DNA of 28,377 bases from UBA1858 sp045106935 (lineage in GTDB: Bacteria > Pseudomonadota > Gammaproteobacteria > UBA4575): the NCBI GenBank assembly GCA_045106935.1, contig JBGCFN010000064.1, forward strand, positions 1 through 28,377. Reading direction: 5' to 3'. The notes under the pieces are model-generated. The model worked only from the letters and a program-made list of their open reading frames with translations. It did no database searches and was not told where the DNA came from. Both the position numbers and the translations under genes were made by a program. Below, piece by piece: positions 1-7,504 of this stretch (its first letter is position 1; each line of letters opens with the position of its first letter).

Positions 1-1
1 A

Positions 2-103
2 GAATATATAAATCTACGAGACCCTAAATTATTGGGCAAGCTTCGCTCTTATAAAGTTGATTGGAATAAAACCTGGCAGGTTCCCAAGTGCAAGGGAAGC
101 TGA
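2..103 (+). CDS. Possible C-terminal tail of an unknown protein, cut by the window edge
   Basis: One forward frame is open from the left edge and stops at a TGA at 101-103, giving 33 residues rich in Lys, Leu, Trp and Arg that end VPKCKGS. The other two forward frames stop almost at once. The stretch could be the end of a gene whose body lies outside the window, but this length can arise by chance in AT-rich DNA. I recognise no family. The imperfect hairpin just after the stop (104-132) would fit a gene end. Confidence 0.3.
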   Translation, partial: EYINLRDPKLLGKLRSYKVDWNKTWQVPKCKGS

Positions 104-132
104 ATGTCCGCTTTTGAGCCGTAAGCAGACAT
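104..132 (+). terminator. Imperfect hairpin, possible terminator of the left-edge gene
   Basis: TGTCCGCTT at the left pairs with AAGCAGACA at the right with one mismatch, around a loop of about nine bases, and is followed by a weak T-rich stretch (tgattttta). It lies directly after the stop of the left-edge open frame. The missing strong U tract makes it a weak candidate. Confidence 0.3.
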
Positions 133-480
133 GATTTTTAATAAGATTCTAAAATACGCAATATTAATAATCGTTGGCCTTTTGGAGAATTGGTGGCAAA
201 TGGTCATTATGGCGTTGCCTGTGGCACCACGCCATTCAGGAATAAATTAGAATGCACGATTAAGTGGATGATTGCCTCGGACGACACGAGCCTTCTATCC
301 TCACCTAAGCATTCACGATTTAGCCATTTACATGCATTTGCTAGATTTTTTATACATAAAGAATGTAAGCGACTGAAATAGCATTCAAGGGACAATTATT
401 TTATTATAAAATAAACCATCCTATGGCTATCACTTACTGTATACTCAGATAAGTTTTAATGCGCCAACGCCTTAAACATT
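133..480. other. Gene-poor stretch with short hairpins
   Basis: I see no convincing gene in these roughly 350 bases. The longest open frames (190-381 forward, 207-395 reverse) are mutually antisense, resemble nothing I know and lack normal composition. A compact hairpin lies at 210-234: TGGCGT pairs with ACGCCA, and inside it TGCC pairs with GGCA, with a two-base bulge. TATACT at 440-445 could be a -10 element for the gene that starts at 481, but no good -35 precedes it. Confidence 0.4.
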
Positions 481-771
481 ATGAGTAAGAAAATAGAACA
501 ATCTCAGACCAAGGAATACACGCCGACAGACAATGTCATTCCGTTCAGCTCGTTATTAAGCAGGCTTGAACCAGAGCCTTACCCATCATACACCGTCAAT
601 TCTGATGAGCTTCGACAGAGCATCACTAATTTACTCGATCAAAGAAAAAAACGCGTTAATTCGTCAAATCAAAGTTTGGAGTCACTTCCAAACACTCTGC
701 TCTCCTCATTATCAGATGAAGAGCTTAAGCTACTCACAGAATTTTTTGAATCATTTGAGAATAACAAATGA
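481..771 (+). CDS. Small hypothetical protein, translationally coupled to a GAF-domain protein
   Basis: This encodes a 96-residue soluble protein that I do not recognise. It has no signal peptide or membrane segment. The N-terminal third is polar, with an IPFSSLLSRLE stretch near residues 20-30. A Lys/Arg cluster (QRKKR) lies near residues 54-58, and the C-terminal 25 residues are acidic and probably helical (SDEELKLLTEFFESFE). Its TGA stop overlaps the ATG of the next gene by four bases (ATGA), so the two are almost certainly cotranscribed and coupled. That makes it a possible partner of the GAF protein, but this is inference from position only. No strong ribosome binding site precedes the ATG. 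It is more likely real than not, because the coupling is exact. Confidence 0.65.
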   Translation: MSKKIEQSQTKEYTPTDNVIPFSSLLSRLEPEPYPSYTVNSDELRQSITNLLDQRKKRVNSSNQSLESLPNTLLSSLSDEELKLLTEFFESFENNK

Positions 772-1307
772 TTGCCGCACCTCAACCAAAAGATGAATTT
801 TTAAGATTGCAATCACTACGTGCGCTTAATGTCCTGGATACACCAAAAGATTATCGATTTGAGATGATCACTCAATACATGGCGAAAATATTTGAGGCAC
901 CTATTTGTCTTATCGCGTTAATCGATCATGACCGACAATGGTTTAAATCGGCTTACGGTCTGGATGTTAAAGAAACCTCAAGGAGCATTTCATTTTGCGG
1001 ACACTCAATATGTGATGTAGATTCAGACAATGCCAATAACCGCATAATTGAAGTGCACGATACTTTATTAGATGAAAGATTTTTTGATAATCCTATTGTC
1101 ACTGGCGAACCCTTTATTCGTTCTTATATTGCCTATGTCTTACAATCTGACACTAATATGAATATCGGCACTCTCTGTGTAGACAATACAATTCCAAAAA
1201 TATATTCACACTCACAAAAGCAATTGCTGATTCTATTTGGCACCATGACAGAAAATTTATTACACGGACGCCATCATTTATATGGCATTGAGGATAAATA
1301 CCACTAA
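768..1307 (+). CDS. GAF-domain protein
   Basis: This 179-residue protein is essentially one GAF domain, a fold that binds small molecules or tetrapyrroles in signalling proteins. It shows the landmarks of the bacterial stand-alone GAF group: a leader helix ending LNVLDTP (residues 20-26), RQWFKSAYGLDV (56-67), SFCGHSIC (75-82), NPIVTGEP (108-115) and GTLCV (134-138). No kinase, GGDEF, EAL or DNA-binding domain is attached, so it would act through a partner or be a remnant of a sensor. In the family, the segment around NPIVTGEP usually continues IRFYAGAPL; here it reads IRSYIAYVL, a divergence at the ligand pocket. Its start overlaps the stop of the 96-residue upstream gene. The ligand is unknown. 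Confidence 0.85.
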   Translation: MIAAPQPKDEFLRLQSLRALNVLDTPKDYRFEMITQYMAKIFEAPICLIALIDHDRQWFKSAYGLDVKETSRSISFCGHSICDVDSDNANNRIIEVHDTLLDERFFDNPIVTGEPFIRSYIAYVLQSDTNMNIGTLCVDNTIPKIYSHSQKQLLILFGTMTENLLHGRHHLYGIEDKYH

Positions 1308-1332
1308 CTCATATTGAGTTAACCTACCTTGG

Positions 1333-2028
1333 TCATACCGTCAAATTAACAATCGACGCATTTATGTCTTCAAGCGGTGATTGTGCATACACCTCACCAA
1401 TAAGTATTGCAGCATCATGTGAATGGCTACTATGTTGCCCGCCACATTCAGCGCATGACAGCGGTTTTTCTGAAAGTTGCTCTTGCGAGATTTGATTGGT
1501 CGATTCTGTTTCTTCTGACGCACTGACATCAGATAGTGGATTACCGCTTTCTTCTTGCGTTTGCTGTGCTAATTCAGCCCGCGCATTCGCTTCCAATGCG
1601 GTGGCAGCGGCTGCAACAGCACGATCTTGTGAGGAGGGTTGCGCCGGCGCCAATGCAGCTCGCTTGATTTGTTGAGCCTTGGCGACGGTTGCTTGTGGGT
1701 CCCCACTCACAGCTGAAGTATCAATATTAACACTGCCGCCAACTGCATATTGACGCCCATCAGGCCCTCTTTGATATTCATAGCTTGGCCCGCCTCTTGC
1801 CAAAGCGCCTGCAACAGATGCATGTGCTTGCTCGTGTGCACGTACTTCACGATCACGTGTACGGAGCTCTCTTACTTGCGCAAGTTCTTGTTGTGATAAT
1901 TGGAATTCAACTTTACGCGTACTCGTTGCGGTATTCTCTTGAGGCTTACCGTTGGCTTGAGCTGGATTCTGCCTCACGCTGGTTGGAGCATTAAATTGTA
2001 CTGGTAAAGGTTGTGAAATATGCATCAT
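1333..2028 (-). CDS. SprA-related putative metalloprotease (HExxH protein)
   Basis: This 231-residue protein matches the SprA-related family (also called putative metalloprotease CJM1_0395 family). The conserved block runs from about residue 45 to 150: a helix full of Arg and Glu, then HEQAH (65-69) as the zinc-type HExxH motif. After it come the GGPSYEYQRGPDGRQYAVGG region (79-98), VNIDTS (100-105) and a helix with KAQQIKRAALAP. Both flanks are low-complexity (Gln/Thr/Asn before, Ser/Glu after). Near the C terminus is a Cys/His cluster: Cys192, Cys195, His199, His202 and His204. No signal peptide is visible. Substrate and role are not established for the family. It faces away from the forward-strand gene at 2175 and converges on the GAF gene. 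Confidence 0.8.
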   Translation of the reverse strand: MMHISQPLPVQFNAPTSVRQNPAQANGKPQENTATSTRKVEFQLSQQELAQVRELRTRDREVRAHEQAHASVAGALARGGPSYEYQRGPDGRQYAVGGSVNIDTSAVSGDPQATVAKAQQIKRAALAPAQPSSQDRAVAAAATALEANARAELAQQTQEESGNPLSDVSASEETESTNQISQEQLSEKPLSCAECGGQHSSHSHDAAILIGEVYAQSPLEDINASIVNLTV

Positions 2029-2126
2029 TCAACGCTGCAAAATTTTAGGCTATATATTATGTTACTCAGCAATCAGCTAATTTTAATCAAACTCCCGACT
2101 ATATGGGCCAAATTAGGTGATAACGC

Positions 2127-2132
2127 TATAAT
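2127..2132 (+). promoter_or_regulatory. Candidate -10 element for the gene at 2175
   Basis: TATAAT matches the sigma-70 -10 consensus in full and lies about 43 bases before the GTG. The hexamer 17 bases upstream (TGGGCC) is a poor -35, so recognition would rely on the -10 or an activator. Confidence 0.35.
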
Positions 2133-2174
2133 AATTTCGTCAAAACTCAAGAATTTCTCTCATGTGCTTGGTCT

Positions 2175-2690
2175 GTGAAAACAAACATTACTACTATGCT
2201 TGATCAAATTAGCCAATTCATCAACTATCTTATCGGTAAGAAATCTGAACTCTCAGACCTGGAAACCAAAGATGCGCTATTGGCAAAGACAATTTTAGAT
2301 ATTCACCGCACGCGAACACATTCTGAATTTGCGAATGTTCCTCTTTTTGCACTTAAACAAATTCATGCAATTGATCATGACAACGCAATTCAGGCAACAC
2401 AAGCTCGAGTCAAAATACTTAAAGACAATAAAGACGCTCTGATTAAGCAGAGCACACTCACCAGAGACATCCTCTCTGAATTTTTACCTTCCATTTCTGC
2501 TATTAAAGTCGTTAAGATGCCTGATGATTGTTACATCGCTTTTGAGGGCAATGGAAGGTTAGCAGCGATGCAAGAGGTATTTTCTTCTTGTGATAATGTA
2601 GTCATTGAAGCGGAAGAATACCATTTTAAAAATACTACTAAAATTCTCAGACGAATAAATAGAGTGCGCAAATATAATGGGTTAATCTAA
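2175..2690 (+). CDS. Hypothetical protein with a ParB/sulfiredoxin-like EGNGRLAAM motif
   Basis: This is a 171-residue soluble protein of unknown function. The only recognisable signal is in the C-terminal third: VVKMPDDCYIAFEGNGRLAAM at about residues 112-132. It resembles the box of ParB/sulfiredoxin-type domains, where a Gly-rich G(N/E)GR segment binds nucleotide. A basic tail (RRINRVRKY) follows. The N-terminal half is helical and charged. I could not assign a family with confidence, and an HTH is not evident. The start is a GTG with no good ribosome binding site; an ATG seven codons in (2196) is an alternative. A perfect TATAAT at 2127-2132 lies upstream. The gene stands alone between divergent and convergent neighbours. 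Confidence 0.7.
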   Translation: MKTNITTMLDQISQFINYLIGKKSELSDLETKDALLAKTILDIHRTRTHSEFANVPLFALKQIHAIDHDNAIQATQARVKILKDNKDALIKQSTLTRDILSEFLPSISAIKVVKMPDDCYIAFEGNGRLAAMQEVFSSCDNVVIEAEEYHFKNTTKILRRINRVRKYNGLI

Positions 2691-2707
2691 ATAGCTATAT
2701 TTTTAAT

Positions 2708-3484
2708 TCAGCCTTCTTCCCAGACATGTAAAAATTCTTCCAAATGATTTTCACCAGAATCTCGCAGCAGTTCTTTCACACGATCTAACTTCTGTGATAA
2801 CAGCCCTCGACTACATCGACCGCGAATCATTTCGAATTGCAGGTAAACCAGATAAGTATTAAGTACATCTGTTTCGCAGTAGTTACGAATTTCTTCAATA
2901 GCCCCTTCCTGGAATTTATCCCATACCTGACTACCATCCATACCAAATTTTCCAGGGAACCCGAGCATGGTGGCGATTTGATCTAACTTGGCACCTGCTC
3001 TGGGTTGAAAGTTTGCCAGCACATCCATTAAATCAGTATGTCGCCAATGAAAACGGCTAATATAGTTATTATATCGAAATGAACTATCATCATCGCCGGT
3101 CTCCCAATAGCGAGGGGCTTGCACACCATGCACTAAAGAACGGTAATTCAATACTGGCAAATCGAAACCACCACCATTCCAACTAACCAATGTAGGCGTA
3201 TGTTGCTCTATGCCTTCATAAAAACGCTGAATGATTTCTTTTTCATCAGAGTCTTTATTCCCTAATGACCATACTTTAAGCTGATCTCGATTTTCAAATA
3301 ACACAGATATCGCTACAATTTTCTGTAAATGCAACGGCATGAATTCTGAACCAGATTTTTGAAACTGAAGGTGCTGCATGGCCTTCACAACATCTTTATC
3401 TGAAAGATCATCTGTTAATTTATGAATTTTCCTTCCGGCCTCGTAGTCTGGGACAGACTCGATATCAAATACGAGTATACTCAT
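2708..3484 (-). CDS. Predicted 3'-5' exonuclease, PolB-like (DEDD superfamily)
   Basis: This 258-residue protein belongs to the family of stand-alone exonucleases related to the proofreading domain of B-family DNA polymerases. The three exonuclease motifs are visible: Exo I FDIESVPD with Asp7 and Glu9, Exo II SWNGGGFDLPVL with Asp108, and Exo III around YCETDVLNTYLVY with Asp206. These acidic residues would hold two metal ions to hydrolyse the 3' end of single-stranded nucleic acid. The length is typical and no polymerase domain is attached. The gene is divergent from mnmC across only 31 bases, so their promoters and leaders must overlap. The ATG (3484) fits the family N terminus. The substrate in the cell is not known. 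Confidence 0.88.
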   Translation of the reverse strand: MSILVFDIESVPDYEAGRKIHKLTDDLSDKDVVKAMQHLQFQKSGSEFMPLHLQKIVAISVLFENRDQLKVWSLGNKDSDEKEIIQRFYEGIEQHTPTLVSWNGGGFDLPVLNYRSLVHGVQAPRYWETGDDDSSFRYNNYISRFHWRHTDLMDVLANFQPRAGAKLDQIATMLGFPGKFGMDGSQVWDKFQEGAIEEIRNYCETDVLNTYLVYLQFEMIRGRCSRGLLSQKLDRVKELLRDSGENHLEEFLHVWEEG

Positions 3485-3515
3485 TTTATTTTATGTATTT
3501 TTCAGTGAAAGTGAC

Positions 3516-5495
3516 ATGCTAACAGTTCAGACGCCACAACTAAACTTCAATAGTGATGGAATTCCTTGCTCGGCGACATTTGGCGACCCATATTTTTCTC
3601 TCCATAACCCAATGGAAGAAAGTCAGCATGTTTTTCTAGACAGCACTAATATTGTTCAACGCTGGGAAAATAAAAATTTCGTCATCGCTGAACTAGGTTT
3701 TGGATTTGGCGTAAATTTTATTACCACCTTGAAAGCGTGGTGCACGCACCGCAACCCAGGTAAACATCTACATTATGTGAGCATTGAAAAATATCCCGTA
3801 CAACCCACTGATCTTGCCCAGTGCTATCAGCAATTATCAATTGAATCGACACTGACAGAACATTTATTAGATCAGTATCCGCTTCCTGTTCAAGGGTTTC
3901 ATCGCATTGAATTTAGTCAATACAATTTGACTCTGACCTTAATATTTGGTGAGGCCTTAGATTGTCTCAAGCAGTGCAACATTACCGCAGATGCATGGTA
4001 TCTAGATGGTTTTGCTCCGAGCAAAAATAAAGCACTGTGGTCCGATGAAATTGCCAAACAGATATACAGACTCACTCGCATCGGTGGCACACTCTCCACC
4101 TACAGCGCTGCTAGTGAAGTGAGAAAATCATTCTCTAATGCTGGCTTCGCAATGGAAAAGAAGCCCGGTTATGGGAAGAAACGAGAAATGCTGGTTGGCT
4201 CCTTAACTAACAAGACCATTCTTGAGCAACATTCTTTAAAAGATAAAAGCTGGTTTATTACTAGCTCAGTTAAAACTAAGCAAAAGCATGCGCTCGTTAT
4301 AGGCGCGGGAATGGCTGGCACTGCCATGAGCCATGCTTTAGCCAAACGCGGGTGGCAAGTCACGCTTGCTGACAAAAACACACAACTAGCTAGCGAGGCT
4401 TCTGGAAATGCCAATGCGATATTAATGCCACGCTTAAGTGTTGACCATGATGCACAGTCACAGCTCACACTTGCAGGTTTTTTATATTCAACACACTACT
4501 TAAATGCTTTAGAAAAAACTTCAGAAAATTTTACATGGCAGCAATGCGGTGCAATTCAAATACCTCGTGACGAAGCACAATGGAAACGAATGCAATTAAT
4601 TGCTTTACAAGAAAAAATTCCGCCGTCGTTACTCCAGGCGATCAGCCAAAAAGTTGCAAGCGAATTATCAAATTGCACACTTTCCCATGATGGTTGGCAT
4701 ATACCCTTAGCAGGATGGTTATCACCTACCGCATTATGTGAAGCACTAGTAGAACAACACTCGCACAACATTCAGTTTCACTCCGATACACATATTTGCT
4801 CGATCGAAAAACGAGGCACACACTGGATTGGCTTCAATCAAGACGAACAAGAAGTCAGCGCCACCGATGTTGTCGTGATTGCTAACGCAATGTCAGCCAA
4901 TCAATTCTCCCAAACTAGCTGGTGTCAGCTACATCCAAAACGCGGACAAATTTCTCTGATCCCAGAACAAGCTTGCAATATTCAACCAAGTAAAATCATC
5001 TGTTCAGATGCTTATATCACCCCCATGATTGACAAATATTTTGTCGCAGGCGCTACCTTTATTACCGCAGATTCATTAACGGATATTCGACAAGCTGACC
5101 ATAAAGAAAACATGCGGAAATTAAATAGCATGATTCCTAATTTCAAGTATGACCACGACTCACTGCAGGGGCGCGCAGGCATACGTGCTGTCAGCTCAGA
5201 CCGGCTTCCTATTGTAGGCCCAGTGGCAAACGAACATGATTTTAATACAACTTATTATGATGCAGCACTGGGATCAACTCGCCAACAGTATCCTACCCCG
5301 CAGTATTACGACAATTTATACGTGGCGAGTGGTTTTGGTTCACGCGGCCTCGCTTGGATTCCATTATGCACCGAAGCATTAGCTTGTTTGATCAATGACG
5401 AACCCAGCCCACTCAGTAATACATTGCTTCATGCTATTCATCCCAACAGAATTCTGATGAAGAATTTAATTAAACGCGTACAATCTCAATCATGA
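3516..5495 (+). CDS. mnmC: Bifunctional tRNA (mnm5s2U34) methyltransferase / FAD-dependent oxidoreductase MnmC
   Basis: MnmC makes the last two steps of mnm5s2U at the wobble base of Lys, Glu, Gln and other tRNAs. The FAD domain removes the carboxymethyl group from cmnm5s2U, and the methyltransferase domain then methylates the amine with S-adenosylmethionine. At 659 residues it is near the E. coli length. The N-terminal domain (about 1-235) has the SAM-binding loop GFGFG (61-65) and the catalytic-site motif YLDGFAPSKN (162-171). The C-terminal domain begins with the dinucleotide-binding GAGMAG (263-268) and continues with a DAO-type fold to the RAGIRAVSSDRLPIVGP region. Both halves look intact. 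The stop overlaps the start of the next gene by four bases (ATGA). The ribosome binding site is weak. Confidence 0.97.
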   Translation: MLTVQTPQLNFNSDGIPCSATFGDPYFSLHNPMEESQHVFLDSTNIVQRWENKNFVIAELGFGFGVNFITTLKAWCTHRNPGKHLHYVSIEKYPVQPTDLAQCYQQLSIESTLTEHLLDQYPLPVQGFHRIEFSQYNLTLTLIFGEALDCLKQCNITADAWYLDGFAPSKNKALWSDEIAKQIYRLTRIGGTLSTYSAASEVRKSFSNAGFAMEKKPGYGKKREMLVGSLTNKTILEQHSLKDKSWFITSSVKTKQKHALVIGAGMAGTAMSHALAKRGWQVTLADKNTQLASEASGNANAILMPRLSVDHDAQSQLTLAGFLYSTHYLNALEKTSENFTWQQCGAIQIPRDEAQWKRMQLIALQEKIPPSLLQAISQKVASELSNCTLSHDGWHIPLAGWLSPTALCEALVEQHSHNIQFHSDTHICSIEKRGTHWIGFNQDEQEVSATDVVVIANAMSANQFSQTSWCQLHPKRGQISLIPEQACNIQPSKIICSDAYITPMIDKYFVAGATFITADSLTDIRQADHKENMRKLNSMIPNFKYDHDSLQGRAGIRAVSSDRLPIVGPVANEHDFNTTYYDAALGSTRQQYPTPQYYDNLYVASGFGSRGLAWIPLCTEALACLINDEPSPLSNTLLHAIHPNRILMKNLIKRVQSQS

Positions 5496-5866
5496 AGAAA
5501 GCCATCATTATTGGATTATTGGTTTACTTAGGCATGCACTTTGGTGACAAAGGGCTACACTTTATTTACTTCTATTTAACGCATGATTTTGCATCCAGCA
5601 ATTTGCTGATGATTAAATCTTCTTTCCTATTAAATTTTGCTCCATTAATAGGTGGCGTAGTCGTTGGCTACCTAAGCCATAAAGGATTATCAAATGGGTT
5701 TATAGTCGGCGCCTGTGCTGGCTTAATTATATTAGGTATTCGTCAATACAATGGTGGTAATCCCTTCTTTCAAGAATTTACCCCAGCGATTTTATTTGAC
5801 GAAGTGATCTTAAAAGCTTGTATCTGTGCAGCCGGTGGTGCAGTGGGGGAAAAACTTAAACGCTAA
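5492..5866 (+). CDS. Small integral membrane protein of unknown function
   Basis: This encodes a 124-residue hydrophobic protein with about four probable membrane segments, near residues 3-19, 46-64, 70-87 and 103-119. The second is Gly-rich (LIGGVVVGYLS) and the third contains GACAGLIILGI. The tail is short and basic (EKLKR). I recognise no family motif. It starts within the last codons of mnmC (ATGA overlap), so it is translated by coupling from the mnmC message. Its TAA stop overlaps the TAG stop of the reverse-strand thioesterase gene. A role in tRNA modification is not implied by position alone. Confidence 0.75.
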   Translation: MKKAIIIGLLVYLGMHFGDKGLHFIYFYLTHDFASSNLLMIKSSFLLNFAPLIGGVVVGYLSHKGLSNGFIVGACAGLIILGIRQYNGGNPFFQEFTPAILFDEVILKACICAAGGAVGEKLKR

Positions 5867-6219
5867 TGTTGGATGCTGGATTTATTACCATGCTCATCAA
5901 TATTCACAAATGTGATATTTGTTTCAAATAATACTGTATTAGATTGAGCACCTTCGACGGCAGAATAAACTTTCACATCATAAGTGAGCGAAGTATCACC
6001 CATCCGTAATTTTTCGACAGAAAATTTCAATACTGCTCCGACTTCAATACGATGCTTAAACTCAACATTCTCTAGCGCCACTGTGACAAAACGATTATTA
6101 GGAAAATCGACTGCTGCAGTCATGTAACCTACTTCATCAATCCATTTTAATAAGTTGCCACCATATAATGTACCGTAATGGTTTAAATGTTCGGATATGA
6201 CAAATTTATAGTGGTCCAT
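5863..6219 (-). CDS. Acyl-CoA thioesterase, hotdog fold
   Basis: This 118-residue single hotdog-domain protein resembles the YciA/cytosolic acyl-CoA hydrolase group, which cleaves acyl-CoA thioesters to free acid and CoA. The family landmarks are present: HLNHYGTLYGGNLLKWIDEVG at about residues 11-31, where the conserved N-x-x-G-x-x-x-G-G-x-L segment precedes the long helix with an acidic residue, then the VALENVEFKHRIEVG strand-turn region near 47-62. Active enzymes are oligomers. It is last in the lepB operon, two bases after cysM, and converges with the small membrane protein, sharing overlapping stop codons. Substrate chain length cannot be read from sequence. Confidence 0.87.
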   Translation of the reverse strand: MDHYKFVISEHLNHYGTLYGGNLLKWIDEVGYMTAAVDFPNNRFVTVALENVEFKHRIEVGAVLKFSVEKLRMGDTSLTYDVKVYSAVEGAQSNTVLFETNITFVNIDEHGNKSSIQH

Positions 6220-6221
6220 CG

Positions 6222-7115
6222 TTATTTAGGATCAAACATGCCTGTAGAAATATAACGATCACCTCGATCACATATGATACTTACAATTGTTGCATTCTCT
6301 ACACGCTCAGATAATCTCAGCGCAGCTAACAAGGTACCACCAGATGAAACACCACAAAATACGCCTTCCCTCTGCCCTAGCTCGACCGTCATATCATCTG
6401 CTTGCTGACGAGACACATATTCAAGCTGGTCGACTTTTGATTCATCAAAAATAGATGGTTCATATTCTTTTTCCCATTTTCTAATACCAGGTATCTGCGA
6501 TCCGTCTTCAGGATAGACACCCACAATTTGAATGTCAGGATTTTTTTCTTTTAAATATCGTGATGTTCCCATGATGGTACCCGTAGTCCCCATTGAACTA
6601 ACAAAATGCGTCACCTGTCCTTCGGTATCACGCCATATCTCTGGGCCTGTCGTTTTATAATGTGACATGGGATTATCCGGATTAGCGAATTGATCCAATA
6701 CGATACCTTTGCCTTGTGACTGCATATTTAATGCGAGATCACGCGCACCTTCCATACCTTCTTCACCCGAGACTAATACCAACTCAGCTCCAAAGGCAGA
6801 CATTGCCGCACGTCGCTCTATAGTCATTGTAGCTGGCATGACCAATATCATTTTATAACCCTGCACTGCCGCAGCCATGGCCAATGCTATTCCAGTGTTA
6901 CCACTGGTAGCCTCAATCAACGTATCACCAGGCTTTATTTCACCACGCGCTTGAGCCGCATTAATCATATTCAATGCCGGCCGATCCTTAACTGACCCTG
7001 CCGGATTATTACCTTCCAACTTAAGTAAAATAGTGTTGCTAGGATTGGGATTTAGATACTGCAATTTGACTAACGGCGTATTACCAACAAAGTCTGCCAG
7101 TGTTTTATAATTCAT
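6222..7115 (-). CDS. cysM: Cysteine synthase B (O-acetylserine sulfhydrylase B)
   Basis: CysM is a PLP enzyme that forms cysteine from O-acetylserine and sulfide, and in the B type also S-sulfocysteine from thiosulfate. The PLP lysine is Lys43 within NNPAGSVKDRPA. The substrate loop EATSGNTGIALA follows near residues 68-79, and the phosphate-binding turn FCGVSSGGTLLA lies near 252-263. The 297-residue length and the shortened C-terminal part favour CysM over CysK. It follows acpS by five bases and precedes the thioesterase by two, so it is in the operon. Having a PLP enzyme in the same message as pdxJ (PLP synthesis) is suggestive but probably fortuitous. Confidence 0.95.
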   Translation of the reverse strand: MNYKTLADFVGNTPLVKLQYLNPNPSNTILLKLEGNNPAGSVKDRPALNMINAAQARGEIKPGDTLIEATSGNTGIALAMAAAVQGYKMILVMPATMTIERRAAMSAFGAELVLVSGEEGMEGARDLALNMQSQGKGIVLDQFANPDNPMSHYKTTGPEIWRDTEGQVTHFVSSMGTTGTIMGTSRYLKEKNPDIQIVGVYPEDGSQIPGIRKWEKEYEPSIFDESKVDQLEYVSRQQADDMTVELGQREGVFCGVSSGGTLLAALRLSERVENATIVSIICDRGDRYISTGMFDPK

Positions 7116-7120
7116 TTCTA

Positions 7121-7504
7121 TTATTCTTTTGTGAAAAAAAGCACATGAGCAACTGCATAAGCTCTCTCATCCGCAATAGTTAATAACGAGTATTTATCTT
7201 TCAATTTTAAGCGTTCACTACACTCATCAATAAATCTAAGCAATGGCTTACCCAACTCATCATGCTCAACGTACATATCTGTAAAGCTTAACTGTTTACC
7301 AATCCCTGTTCCAAGCGCTTTAGCCGCCGCTTCTTTGACTGCAAAACGCTTGGCTACAAACGCTATTGTATTTGACCCCTCAGCCAGCTCTTCCAGCTCA
7401 TTAGTATGTAAAATTTTCTTTATAAACCGATCACCGCGACGCTCAATAATATCTTTTATTCGCTGCACTTCAACGATATCAATGCCAGCGCCTAACAACA
7501 TCAT
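7121..7504 (-). CDS. acpS: Holo-[acyl-carrier-protein] synthase
   Basis: AcpS transfers 4'-phosphopantetheine from CoA to the serine of acyl carrier protein, activating it for fatty acid synthesis. The protein is 127 residues, the usual length. The magnesium site is seen as Asp9 in GAGIDIVEVQRI and Glu58 in RFAVKEAAAKALGTGIG. The start ATG overlaps the pdxJ stop (ATGATG with TGA inside), the classic coupled pdxJ-acpS pair. A second ATG follows immediately and could also be used; the difference is one residue. Confidence 0.96.
   Translation of the reverse strand: MMLLGAGIDIVEVQRIKDIIERRGDRFIKKILHTNELEELAEGSNTIAFVAKRFAVKEAAAKALGTGIGKQLSFTDMYVEHDELGKPLLRFIDECSERLKLKDKYSLLTIADERAYAVAHVLFFTKE

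Noticed and set aside
190..381. Forward open frame of 63 codons starting at TTG, with GGAG close by
   Set aside because: It has a rare start, no recognisable domain and a composition unlike the neighbours. An antisense frame of equal length covers it.
4169..4771. Antisense open frames inside mnmC (99 and 71 codons)
   Set aside because: They are shadows of a clearly coding gene with no family match.
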